Source: Parastagonospora avenae f. sp. tritici 18332-5 (lineage: Eukaryota; Ascomycota; Dothideomycetes; Pleosporales; Phaeosphaeriaceae). From it: a stretch of DNA of 64,000 nt. Below, one piece after another: positions 10,901 through 21,410 of the stretch; the first letter of the stretch is position 1; the number at the start of each line of letters is the position of its first letter. Where the stretch lies: positions 1 through 64,000 of the forward strand of contig JAFJTR010000113.1 in assembly GCA_022559985.1 (NCBI GenBank), given 5' to 3'. The notes under the pieces are model-generated. The model made no database searches. It was not told where the DNA came from and was given only the letters and a program-made list of their open reading frames with translations. A program made the translations under genes and the position numbers.

Positions 10901-13503
10901 GTGCTCAAGACCAACCGAGACACATGCCACTCCAGATTTCCAATGTATCTGCTCATTCTACGGAGCCAACAGCATCTCGACCTCAACCCTCGACCTTCTC
11001 ACCATTGTCGGCCCAGGCAACGGAGCCAGTCAGTGCTAGGAGAGCTCTTTCCCAATTCTCACAATTGTCTTCGCATGCCACTGAGCCAATTCCACCTCCA
11101 AGGCAATCGTTGCATTTATCAGAGCCATCAGCTTGGTCGTATGAGCCTATCGCACCTGTATCGCCTGCTTTGCAGACATCAACCCTCTCGTCTGAATCGA
11201 CGGAACCCCTGGAGGCAAAGAAGCCTTTGCCAAAGCTGTCGACCATCACCTCGCAATCATCGGTACCTGTACAGCCTCAAATGCCAGCATTATCGGTCTC
11301 GTCGAGAGTGTTCGCCCAGGGCAGCGAACCGGTCGACCCTCCCAAACCCGCGACACCCACGGTGTCGATGCATTCTGCTCTTGCTACCGAGCCTATTGCG
11401 CCACAACAGCAGGTATTGCGGCAGGCAAACATTGAGGCACAGCAAACAGAGCCCATGGAGCCCTCTGTGGCAATCCCTTCGCAATACGGCGTCTCCAACG
11501 TGACAACTCTGCACGATGCTCACCCCGAGTCTCCAACGCTGCCACCTCATCTCCCGTCTCCTAGCCGTTCCCCAAGTCGACCTCCAACAGCTCAGCGACT
11601 TCCGCCGCCCAAACTTGCACTCTCGTATGTGTCATCGCAGGACACGGAGCCTCGCGATGGTTCGCGGCCTGCCACGGCTCATCGATCACTACCTCCAGTT
11701 TTTTCGACCTCTGCCATGTCCTTGGAGCACGATGGGGAGAATGCACAGACGACAGATACGTCAAAATCCGGCTTCTTCGATAATGCCGTGCCTTGGGGTG
11801 CTGATCGGGATTCGCGCACACCGCTTGCTCCTATCAGCTCTAATCTGGCCCCAAAGAGCGCTCGACCACAGATGAGCGACGGAGGAACCCAAACCATGGT
11901 CTCCGCTGAGCAGATTGACAAGCTCCTGCTTGCTAGGAATCAGCGTTATTCAGCCATACTCACTCCAAGTAGCGTCGAAAAGGTTGCGTCTCCCCCACCC
12001 TCTCCTAGCAGGAGACACTCGAATGAAGGTCGCACCCCTCGCAGGCCTGGCAGCTCCGGCAGCATTCGATCCCGAGCCGCATCGCCGCCGCCTCTTCCAG
12101 CAGACCACAAAGAGGTCATTGCTGCAGCTGCTAAGAGTCTTCCTCCGCCTTCGCCCACTGTAGGAGCAATGGGACCGCCCGTGATGCCCGCATCGGCATA
12201 CAAGAAGCGACCAACAACACCATCTATCAGGACAAACAGTGCGACGTTGACGCCAAGGGCTGGAGGCACCACTCCTCGTGCTCGTCGGCAGTCTGCGCGA
12301 AGTGGAGCCTCTTCTCCGCTCAGCCGGCGGTCATCGTTGTCTTCGTTCACTTCAGAGGTGGATCAGCGCTTCAACATGCAAGGCGGCCCATCTTTCACTC
12401 CCAACGGCTTGGCAGCCGGTGCTACCGACCCGCGGATGATACAGGCCATCACTCAGACCATGATCGGTGAATACTTGTGGAAGTACACACGCAAGACTGG
12501 ACGTGAGGGCCTCTCAGAAAACCGTCATCGACGTTTCTTCTGGATTCATCCATACACAAGAACGCTCTACTGGAGCGACAGAGATCCTCAGAGTGCTGGC
12601 AAGACGGAACTGAAGGGCAAGAGTGTCGCAATTGAGTCTGTTCGAGAGGTTGAGGACAACAACCCGTTACCTCCCGGACTCCACCAGAAGAGCTTAATTA
12701 TTGGTACTCCGGGTCGCTCAATCAAGTTCACTGCACCAACTGGCCAGCGTCACGAGACCTGGTTCAATGCACTCAACTACCTGTGTCAACGGGTGGAAGA
12801 GGGTGCAGATCCAAAATCACCGCAGGCACCAACGTCTGGCGACGAGATCCAGGATGAGTTCAATGCAGGCTATCGCAGCTCCTCACGAGCGACCGGACGG
12901 TCGAGAGCCTCCATGGCATCGCACATGACCCGGAGGACAGCATCACCTCATCACGCCGAGGTACCTACACTCCGGCCATCTCAGTCACGTGCGTTCTCGC
13001 CGGAGCCCGTCCATGGATCAGCATCTAGCCGATTCAGCAGCATTCTTCGTCCGACCTCTGCGATGCGAGGGTCTTTTTCGAGCCGCAGGAGAACTAGTGT
13101 ACAAGAGTCCACTACGTACGAGGAGCCTAGCAATGCCAACATGGAGCTCAGCCGCGACATCCACGACCATGTTGAACACGACCTAGACAATATGGTCAAT
13201 GTCCGCGCATGCTGCGATGGTACGTATTTGCATATATAACAGAAAGAGTCAAGCTAACATTGCACAGGCAAACACGATGTCGGTCACCTTCACATGCACT
13301 CGATGCAGGGACGGCACAGCAGCAACAACGTCAAGTCTCGGCCGTCCTTCATTGGATCCCTCAGCTCGAGATCTGCGTCCCGCAACGAGTCGCGCAACGA
13401 GTCGCGCAACGAGTCTCGCAACGAGTCTCGGAACGAATCGCGCAACGAGCGCATTCGTCACGAGACCGAGATGGAGGCAGCAAACTACGGAGCGGGTGCC
13501 TAG
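7960..13503 (+). CDS. apsA: ApsA/Num1-like cortical nuclear-migration anchor with PH domain
   Basis: Two exons, 7960-13219 and 13268-13503 (48-nt intron), about 1831 aa from the first in-frame ATG. Long heptad coiled-coil regions occupy residues ~50-360. Asp/Glu/Thr-rich FETANE repeats follow (~505-540), then a large array of ~25-aa units ending in variants of S.HSTEP (~720-1230), then a Ser/Pro-rich linker. A PH domain lies at ~1495-1610 (GEYLWKYTRK, FFWIHPYTRTLYW, WFNALNYL). This architecture is that of Aspergillus ApsA and yeast Num1. Known role: the PH domain binds plasma-membrane phosphoinositides and the coiled coil recruits dynein and mitochondria, positioning nuclei. The short last exon encodes an SRNE tandem run. 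Start uncertain; identity confident. Confidence 0.88.
10117..11650 (+). repeat. degenerate ~75-nt coding repeats (S-x-x-S-x-H-x-TEP units) in the ApsA-like gene
   Basis: At least twenty units share a Ser-rich turn followed by a (T/S)-(E/Q/L/V)-P signature, for example SMHHTEP, SAHSTEP, SAQATEP, SSHATEP and SSQDTEP, about 25 residues apart. Units near 10,520-10,620 are the most alike. Confidence 0.8.
13381..13450 (+). repeat. 12-nt minisatellite encoding SRNE
   Basis: Six near-perfect copies of CGCAACGAGTCG (variants end TCT or contain GGAACGAA) encode consecutive Ser-Arg-Asn-Glu units at the C-terminus of the ApsA-like protein. Confidence 0.9.
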
Positions 13504-14764
13504 CCTCCTTCCCATCCTACAACATTTCCTAATATTCGATAATCACACACTTGTGTCGTATACCATGGCTAACAGCCTACTTTCCTAGTCCGTGTAAGCG
13601 CTACCGGGTCTTTATCCCGTTCTCCTATGTACCTCTCTGTCAATCTTTCAGCCTACGGGCATTTCCTATCTGTTTGGGTCCGAACGAAGCAGCAACTGCG
13701 GTGGGAATGGAGATTTAGAAACCCATGGTGCTGGCGTTCACCGGTGAAGCATTACTTGCGTGATCTTCGAAGCAAGCTCGACTGGGGCTGGAGCTGGACC
13801 GACACGACTTAACGACACTTCGCTTCAACCTTCGCAAAGCGCCTTTACCACAACTTCTCTTCTCCTTTCTGTATCTGTGTATAAGCCGTCTTTGTCATAC
13901 ATAGTCTTGGGGCCCGGTGTATCCTAATGTCTATTCGTGGGCTTGGGCGTTCCTGTTGACGGCCTGTGGTCAGATTGATAGCACGATGAATCAAGAAAGA
14001 TCTAAATTGCGGACATGGTGTAATCTGGATATGATGTGATGATGCTGCATTGTTGTATTTGTCCCAACATAGCTGCGACTTGAATGTAAACAATGGAAGT
14101 CCACCTCGGACCGGCTCCACGTCTCCAGACAAGACCCAGATCGATGCCCGCAGATCGCACGCGGGATCCCAGATCTGGCAACCCCACGCACCCTGCTTCA
14201 TCTTGAAGGAGAAAGCAACCGGTAGGAGAATTTAACCGTGATATCCACAAGCATTGTCGCAACATATTAGACGAAAGCGAGAGACCTAGCAGCACATTAC
14301 GGTGAGCATGGACGCGTGTAACCTTCGCTCCGACTCGTCTTCTAGAACGCACAATCGTCGCTCGCGTAGTGGGGCACGCGAATGACCTAGCTCGGCCGCG
14401 CGCATGTCGCAGTGTGAATGCAAACCGCCCAAACCGCCCCGCTCTGAGGTTTGTGCGAAAGGCAGAGATTTGCTGACTGTATTTCTCGTTCCTCTCTCTT
14501 CATTGTCTGCCTCGCTTACCATTTGCCGCGCCGCTGCAGGACGTTGGTGGCCACGGGTTCATGGGCTTTTGCTGTTGCATGTGACCCCCATAGCTCCGCA
14601 TGCAGTCGTGACTATCCCAGCCAAGGTATGTAATGTGCCACCCACCTCTCCCCCCAGAGCCGCGGCGATGTGAGAATTGCAACGACTGACCACGCGCGCA
14701 CAGGCGTCGCGAGAGATCTACTATTCTTATCTGTTTTAACAGAGTTTTGGATAGGGCCGGGCAC
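13504..14764. other. 3' UTR of ApsA-like gene and upstream region of next gene
   Basis: 1.26 kb without a convincing gene. An acceptor-like TTTTAACAG at 14735-14743 just before the next ATG suggests the following gene may have a non-coding or short coding 5' exon. Confidence 0.45.
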
Positions 14765-15987
14765 ATGCTTTTACACTCCGACCCGAACCTGGCCGAGGTC
14801 GGGGACCTTTCGCGCGAGCAGCTTGATGCCTTGGCTAAGAGCGTCGAGCTGAGGCGTCAGCAGCTCGAGCGCGATATTGCAGAGTATGTCAAGCTGCGGC
14901 AGGAGGAGTTGAGGAGTTATGAGCAGGAGGTGAGTTCTTCACACTATCCCATCCGCATGCATTCAAGAGGCTGACGACAGTGAATTGTTAGCTACTAGCC
15001 CACCACCGCTCAATGGAATGCACAACCCCCCCTCCCACCCCCTCTCGCGAAGAGAAGACTAAACGCACGCGCGTCCAGAAGCGCGAGAAAGAACTCTACG
15101 GCCTTGTCACGCCTGTCTTCCTCCCGCTGCTGGACGCAAGAGACACCTCCCCCACGCACGACAGGAAGAAACCCTCCCTCTCCCATGCGCATGCGCATGC
15201 GCACAACACTATCCCCGAGCACAGCGCGACCGATGGCCGCAAGCCGCGCGAAATGTCGAGCCCCTCATCCGACTCGAAGAAAAAACGCACCTCCTCCTCC
15301 TCCACGAGCAAGAAATCCGCGCTGCGCACGCACGCCTCGAAACCGCGGCGCAAGCGCGTCAGCCTGGTCATCGACGGCCAGACAGTGCTGCCTGCCGATC
15401 TCGTCGCGGAGCCCAGCGACGGCGCGACCAGCGCGTCGAACAGCACGGCGAGTCTAGACAGTCTGATCGATCCGCGCCTGACGCATGTGCCCATGGAGAC
15501 GGTGCATCACAGCCTGCCTTTACCCATGTCCATGTCCATGCACCCCGCATCTCCCACGAAACCGCTCGTCGAAACGCCTACGTCCCTCGCGCTAGACAGC
15601 GAGCTTGTGTCCTCGCCCACGCCCTTGCCCGCTCCGCAAACTCTACCACCCGCCGCAAACGACGACAAATTCGACACGTATGTCGGCGGCCTGCGCGGCT
15701 CGGGCGCCGACGACGTCGACCAGGCCGCCAGCTACGGGTACCCGAGTAGTCTGGGCGCGAGCTATTTGGAGTCGTATATGCAGAGTCGGCCGCTGCGGGT
15801 GCGTATGGAGGCGGCGGATAAAGCGGGGCTGGGGGAAGAGGAGCGCAGGGAGATGGTCAGGGAGAAGGAGGGGGAGGGGGATGGGGATGTGGAGATGAGT
15901 GGGGATGAGGCGGGGAGTTTGAGGAGGGGAGGGAACGAGGGGGATGAAGATGGGGATGATTTCATGGGGGAGATGGAGGGTTTTTAG
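14765..15987 (+). CDS. unknown protein: coiled-coil N-terminus, basic Ser-rich middle, acidic tail
   Basis: Two exons, 14765-14929 and 14992-15987 (62-nt intron, donor GTGAGT, CTGAC branch), 386 aa. I do not recognise the family. Visible parts: an N-terminal amphipathic helix (SREQLDALAKSVELRRQQLE) continuing across the intron into QELLAHHRS; a Lys/Arg/Ser-rich stretch with KKKR and KPRRKR (~130-165), compatible with a nuclear localisation signal; a Met-Ser-Met-Ser turn; a conserved-looking block YGYPSSLGASYLESYMQSR (~305-323); and a strongly acidic Glu/Asp/Gly tail. A nuclear role is only inferred from composition. An extra 5' exon is possible. Confidence 0.65.
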
Positions 15988-16208
15988 GGGGTTTGTGTGA
16001 TTTGGCCTGGGAGATCAACGAGGAGAGATGAGGGCGGACTTTGACATCGAACGCCCCTCGATGCTCGATTCAGAAGACCCTTGGGACAAAAATGATCCCA
16101 GGAGAACCCCTCAATCAGAACATCTGTTTTTGTACATATCCCATCCATATTGAATTAGAAAAAAAAGTAAAAACTACTCATAACCACCCACCCCATTACT
16201 TCCCCTCT

Positions 16209-17467
16209 CTACGTCCCACCCCGCTCACTGACCTGCTCCACGCGATTAACCACGCGGTCCAATAAACTCACCAACTCATCCGACACGAACCCCGGGCCGT
16301 CTTTCTGAATAAAGTGCCCGCAGTCGACAGCCACAATGGGGCCTATACTGCGTCCTTCGTCGGTGAGTTGCGTGAGGCCTTCGTTGTAGCGCCGCCACGC
16401 GGGATTGTGGTAAGTCATTGTGAGGATTTTGGGGACCTGGAGGGTCCCGGTGACTGAGATGGGTCAGAGGAGCGCGTAGGATGGGATTGCCGGGGACAGT
16501 AGAGGTGTATATTAGGGAGGGTAGAAGAGTGCTTACAGGACTGCTCAGCGAACGTCTCCCAGTCGTGGCCTACGACGGTGAGATAGGGACCTTTGCCTAA
16601 ATAGCCCTCGAGTTTGGGTGCGTCGTCGTACGGGAGGAGTTGTGCGAGATTGCTTCTTGATAGGCCTTCCATGTTGGGGACGTCGGGGTGGAACATGGCT
16701 TTGTACATTCTTTTTGTTTCGCGGACTTCGGCTGCAGTCACGCCATCTGGGAGGGTATGTGAGTTGAAATCAGGCGCGTCTGGGTCTGGCCAGAATGACT
16801 GCTGGTCCGAATTCGCCATGACGCTGTCGAGGAATAATAGGCCTGATACGGTGCCTGGGTTTAGCTGGATGAATAGTCTAGCCAAGGCACATCCTATGCT
16901 GTTGCAGACGAATATCAGGCATGGGAAGTGGGTTGGCTTGGCGGGATCGAGATGGTCTCTCCATATTTGCAAGATGAGCTGCTTCAGGTCTTGCACAGCG
17001 GATATGCAGTCATGGCCATGACATGGCGGTGGGTCCTTGTCTGTTGGATCGCGGTCGGATTCGCCTTGCCCGTATCGGTCGTAGGTGAGCAGGCCCGGGT
17101 ACGGTAACCTCCCCGCTAATCTCTTCTCCAGGAAGCTCTGAATGGAGGCGTCCCATGAGCTTCTTGGAAGCATCAACCCATTCAAGTAGACAATCAAGGT
17201 CTGCGAGAAAGGATTGTTATGGCCTTGTCGGGCGGACGCGGGATAATACGTGTAGTTGATCTTTGCGCCTGGCTTATACTCTAGCGGCATGCGAGCTATT
17301 TCAGGCTCCGGAAATGGTAAGAGTTCCTCCTCTGACGGGTTCATGCTATTTGCGACTGGTATGGAGAACTTGCGCAAGTCGGTCGAATACCTTTGCGCCG
17401 CCATGATGGGATCGAGTTGTGCTTCGTTGGTGTTTGGGGAGTTCGCGGCATGCTTGGTGGCCGTCAT
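16209..17467 (-). CDS. alpha/beta-hydrolase fold protein
   Basis: Exons on the minus strand 17467-16537 and 16453-16209 (83-nt intron, donor GTAAGC), 391 aa from the first in-frame ATG. Visible hydrolase features: the first strand and oxyanion region (IVYLNGLMLPRSSWD); YDRYGQGES; a nucleophile elbow CNSIG with Ser near residue 188 (x-S-x-G, with Asn where Gly or His is common); and a C-terminal VDCGHF with the candidate catalytic His near 355, in exon 2. Asp is available in between. No signal peptide or membrane helix, so probably intracellular. Substrate unknown: esterase, lipase or epoxide-hydrolase-like activity is possible. It is transcribed divergently from the disordered protein at 18.6 kb. 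Confidence 0.82.
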
Positions 17468-18618
17468 TGTGGCGCCCGGATAAGGCCCTTCTCTTGCCGT
17501 GACCTTTTGTGCCGTTGTCTTGCACCTCTTAGTGTACCAAGAAATTGACCTCAACTTCCACCGGGCAGAGTCAAGTCAAGAGTTTGCGCAAGAAATCCAA
17601 GAAAATGAAAAGGGGTGAGATAGGCGGAGGGAAAACTGTGTAGACTTGATTGGACGGTTGTGATGTGCGGAGGGCGGAACCTTGGAAGTCGAGGCCTGCT
17701 CAATCGATACGTACGGATAGACATCATCAACGGCCACGGTACTTCTAGCGGTTCTGGAAGCCTCGCAAGCGTCGTTGGAGTCTCTGCGGCGTGGTCATCT
17801 ACCCCTCTCTCCATGCTGACCACCGCGGGGGTGAAGGTCAGCTGTTCCAATCTCTTACAAGGACTCTGTAAGAAGACGATAAATTCCGGTCGCTGCCACA
17901 TGTACCTACTCTTTGCTCACCAACCGATTTACGATGGTGCGATCTCCGACTCTAAGACGGGCTGACTACGGAGGCATGAAGAGCCAAGAACAGACATGAT
18001 GACATGCCGCGGGCAGATCCACAAGCTTGCCCGCGTGGCTTGACGAGAATCGCTCCAGGCCACGGCTGCATCAGCGATAGCGAGGCGGGATAAAGAAGAG
18101 ATACATGGCGTCGTCGCGTTGGTGGTCTTTGCGGCAATTTAGGCTTTGGTGAGACGCCAGGGCCAGAGAGACGCTCCTGCGCAGGTACAAGGGACGGAAT
18201 GGAAGAAATGACGTCGTCTCCGCGCTCGTCGCTGCCGTTTCCAAACGTCGGCCGTGGTGTTGTCACGCAGATCCATGCCGCCCGCCTGCATGCACAAACA
18301 TGGGCAAACGCTTAACAAACACTTTCACCACCCACTGCAGTTTTACCCTCGCCCGCTCTTTGAACCTCGCCCGCCTCGACATCCTTCGCTTCGCTACCAC
18401 CGCAACCGCACATTCACCCCCCACCACCACGCGCCCAGCACGCCTCCATCCTCCTCGCCGCCACCGAACCACCACCGGCGCCCTTGCATACATTACCCGG
18501 GGCTAGCACCAGGCAGGCAAGCCGGCCCACAATTTCTCAAGCCGATGCTGACGTTCGTCCGGAGCATTAGCGCAGCGACATCATCGCCATCATCGCCATC
18601 ATCGCCATCATCGCCATC
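17468..18618. other. divergent intergenic region with upstream ORF
   Basis: 1.15 kb between divergent genes. A short frame starting with ATG at 18545 encodes 29 aa with four SSP units and ends at 18634, overlapping the main start at 18619 in another frame. An in-frame TAG at 18568 bounds the main frame upstream. Confidence 0.5.
18579..18618 (+). repeat. CATCATCGC nonamer microsatellite abutting a start codon
   Basis: About four and a half tandem copies of a 9-nt unit (CATCATCGC) run directly into the ATG at 18619. Confidence 0.9.
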
Positions 18619-19428
18619 ATGCCGGCATATGTAGAGGCAGGCACCCAGACGGAGTGGGCAGGACTGATGCAGCGCGAGCTTGTTCGTCCTGACATCCTGC
18701 TCTCCGCCCCCCACAACACCACAACACCGCCCGACGACATGTTGACAGAAAAGGCACAGTTCATGCACGGCTTCCCAGCCATTGCCTCACCACCCCATAT
18801 TCTGCAGCCCACGCCTCCGATGGTATCACTCCTCGAGAGACGCCAGAATCGGACTCTCCTCAACCCTCATATTCCACTGCCGCCTGCTGAGGTAGCGTCT
18901 CATGAGCTCAACGATGACGTTCCACTATCCCCGACGACCACACACGCGCTGCTTTCGCCCCTCCCGGAAGCCAATAGGCTGCACGCCGGCCACACGCCCT
19001 TGATCCCGCGCGCCCTGTCGCCTGCAGTAGAGGTGCCAGACGCGCCGCTGGAACAAGCCCAGGCACCAGTAGACGACAAAGTGGCTACACCGGATGCAGA
19101 TGAGGGTCTGACGGGTGCCCTGACACTTCCTACGAACCCCGTGGACGGAGCGGACGACGGCTATATACCATTGAACAAGCTGGACGCGGTACTTAGCAAG
19201 ATCTCCCGGCAGCAGGCAGAGCTTAGGGGTGAATTTCCTGACGAGCCGGCCAAGATCTTCAGTCCGACGGTGAAGGTCGCCGAAGTGCCAAGCGAGGATG
19301 GCATGCCACTCAGTCGGAAGGGATCCGCCGACTCGCATCGCTCTGGTATGACTGACGAGGTCGATGGAGTCATTCTGAAGACACCCCCATCCAACTTTGG
19401 TGCGCCTCTTGGATCCCTGAGCTGGTGA
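18619..19428 (+). CDS. unknown Pro-rich, mostly disordered protein
   Basis: Single exon, 269 aa, first ATG after an in-frame stop. No known domain recognised. The sequence is low in hydrophobic core and rich in Pro, Ala, Asp and Thr. It has a short ordered-looking helix (PLNKLDAVLSKISRQQAEL, ~192-210) and Ser-rich phosphosite-like RKGSADSHRS near 235. The C-terminal half (KTPPSNFGAPLGS) resembles conserved tails of fungal hypothetical proteins, but I cannot name one. No signal peptide. It could also be the last exon of a longer gene. Moderate confidence that it is coding, because the frame is long and codon use matches its neighbours. Confidence 0.6.
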   Translation: MPAYVEAGTQTEWAGLMQRELVRPDILLSAPHNTTTPPDDMLTEKAQFMHGFPAIASPPHILQPTPPMVSLLERRQNRTLLNPHIPLPPAEVASHELNDDVPLSPTTTHALLSPLPEANRLHAGHTPLIPRALSPAVEVPDAPLEQAQAPVDDKVATPDADEGLTGALTLPTNPVDGADDGYIPLNKLDAVLSKISRQQAELRGEFPDEPAKIFSPTVKVAEVPSEDGMPLSRKGSADSHRSGMTDEVDGVILKTPPSNFGAPLGSLSW

Positions 19429-19974
19429 CACGCCGCTTATTAGCATATGCATGGTTGGATCGTGCATGGGCGTTCTAGACGGGTTTCTTTTGTCATATTC
19501 ACGGAAGAGAAAAGCGATACCCAGAGACAGGCCGCAAACGGCCCCTGAAGGTATTTCTGCAGGCTATAGATTATCAGCCTAGCAATTGAGACAGACTTAC
19601 TTCAAAATCGCCCTGTGTGGGTGGTTCCAGCGCTTGCAGTGCGACTTTTGTGGTGAACTTGTGTGCTCTTATAGATGTGAGACATTTCATCATGCGTGCT
19701 GGATATGTGGTAGGGGCATCCTTCGGTGTCCTTCCATCTGCATAGGTTTTCGTTTTCATCACCTTTCGAACTCACATTGCTGGTATTATCCTTGACCATC
19801 AACATATTGACAGTAGCAGATTTACCACACCTCTTCGGTTCGACTCGTTAGTTAGCACCGCTAACACTTGGCAGTGACATAGAACAAGAAACGAATCGAG
19901 AGACTGATTGTTACCGAAGAAATCATATTTCATCATTCATACCATCAGCTAACAACTACATCCCACACGCACAT
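19429..19974. other. convergent intergenic region
   Basis: 546 nt between the ends of two converging genes. 3' UTR sequence is expected. No gene or repeat seen. Confidence 0.5.
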
Positions 19975-21339
19975 CTACTGTCCAGACCTCGGTCCCTCCG
20001 TCTCAAGCGCCGCCCCCGGGAAATTAATCCCATAGTCAAACATACTCCTGCCCGCTGGCACGCCCTGACATCCACCACCCAGATCCTTCAGCGGCTGCAC
20101 CGCCGGCCCCAACCTACTATCCACCGCCGCCAACGCCGCCGTCAACGCCGCGCCACCCAGCAGCTTACTCAAGAAAGACGGCGTATCCGCCTGCACCGCC
20201 TGCGCGATAAAACAGCCCATTTTCTTCGGATCATTCAGATCCTCTGCGAAATTGATAAACCCGCCAGAAATATCGCCCAAATTCACGCCCGAGAAACTGT
20301 TCACGGCGCCCGTGTTGCCGCCGACTTGACAATTCAAAGGGTACGCGGCGCACTGCTGCGCGGTCGAGATGCCGATGTCTGCAAGTGTCCAGGGATCGAG
20401 CGGGTGCCGCTTGTACCAGTTATCTGGGATGCGCTCGTAGCCGTATTTGTATGTGAGCGAGCCAGACGCGTCGCGCTTATAGCTGAAGAAATCCATAAAC
20501 ACATCCTGCGTGAGGAATCCGCGGGGCGACTCGGCGCTGTGGTTGGCCAGCAGGTGGTACGCGAACATGTGCGCGCCGAAGGTAAACGCCACGCCTGCGT
20601 AGGCGGGGCTGAAGTAAAAGGGGTTCGTGGCGATGCTGTGCTTCTTGCGGTTGTTGGAGTGCTCGGCGAGGACGCGGGGTGTGATCAGGCCGTCGGCGCG
20701 GGCATTGGAGAGGTCGAAGAGCTCTTGCATGTATTGTGGGTAGGAGCGGCAGTTTGAGTTCATTTCGGGGGCGAGCCAGTCTCCCCTCGTAATACTCGCG
20801 TCACCTTCACTGCGCAGATGGCCGTATGCGCAGATGCCTGTCTCATTGCCGAGTGCGTCGCCAATGAGGGGGGGAAGGGAGGAGGTTTTGTCTGAGTGCG
20901 GACCGATGCTCCAGCGCCCGGAGATGGGGTCGCCGTTGAAGAACGCGGTCGCGGTTTCGAGGAAGATGGTAGCCGTCTTGTCGAGACCGAAGGCTTCCCA
21001 TAGACCGGTGTTAATGCTCGCGGCATCCACGACACCGTCACGTTGGATGTAGCCGTGGTTCGCAGCAGCGTTGAGACCCGCACAGGGACCGCGGATGTCT
21101 CCTGGGCCTGGGGCACGCCACTCGTGCTCGCCGGATGTGTTGACGAGTTGGAGGGCGGGGTCGAATTGGTCGAACAGAGCGTGGTTGGGAGTGCCTGGAT
21201 ATTCTGGGAAGGGGATGATTTGGGGGGTCGTTTGGCGCTCTTGGATGCGCTTCTCTGCGACCATGCGAGCGATTTCTGGGAAGGCCGAGGCCAGGATGAC
21301 TGGCCCGGCCAGGAGGGCGAGGGATGTCTTCGCGAACAT
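19975..21339 (-). CDS. secreted heme-thiolate peroxidase (chloroperoxidase / unspecific peroxygenase family)
   Basis: Single exon, 454 aa, ATG at 21339 followed by a signal peptide (FAKTSLALLAGPVILASAFP). The heme-ligand region reads RGPCAGLNAAANHG with Cys at about residue 86; the family norm is PCP, so the second Pro is Ala here. The distal acid motif EGD with following Arg (SEGDASITR, ~177) and the acidic W-x-x-PE region are present, as in long-type peroxygenases (family 'peroxidase, family 2'). Several N-glycosylation sequons occur. Known: these extracellular enzymes use H2O2 to halogenate or insert oxygen into C-H bonds and aromatic rings. The substrate here is unknown. A TATA box lies about 60 nt upstream of the start, suggesting strong inducible transcription. 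Confidence 0.9.
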   Translation of the reverse strand: MFAKTSLALLAGPVILASAFPEIARMVAEKRIQERQTTPQIIPFPEYPGTPNHALFDQFDPALQLVNTSGEHEWRAPGPGDIRGPCAGLNAAANHGYIQRDGVVDAASINTGLWEAFGLDKTATIFLETATAFFNGDPISGRWSIGPHSDKTSSLPPLIGDALGNETGICAYGHLRSEGDASITRGDWLAPEMNSNCRSYPQYMQELFDLSNARADGLITPRVLAEHSNNRKKHSIATNPFYFSPAYAGVAFTFGAHMFAYHLLANHSAESPRGFLTQDVFMDFFSYKRDASGSLTYKYGYERIPDNWYKRHPLDPWTLADIGISTAQQCAAYPLNCQVGGNTGAVNSFSGVNLGDISGGFINFAEDLNDPKKMGCFIAQAVQADTPSFLSKLLGGAALTAALAAVDSRLGPAVQPLKDLGGGCQGVPAGRSMFDYGINFPGAALETEGPRSGQ

Positions 21340-21400
21340 TGTGGGTGACAGTGTGGAAGACAAAGGGTGCTGAGAGGGTGGTGCCAGGGTAGGGCTGGTG

Positions 21401-21410
21401 GCTTTTATAT
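21401..21410 (-). promoter_or_regulatory. TATA box of the peroxidase gene
   Basis: The minus strand reads ATATAAAAGC about 60-70 nt upstream of the ATG at 21339. Position and sequence fit a core promoter with a short leader. Confidence 0.6.

Noticed and set aside
8091..12350. Long antisense frames over the ApsA-like gene
   Set aside because: They are shadows of a highly biased, repeat-rich coding strand; no motifs, mostly non-ATG starts.
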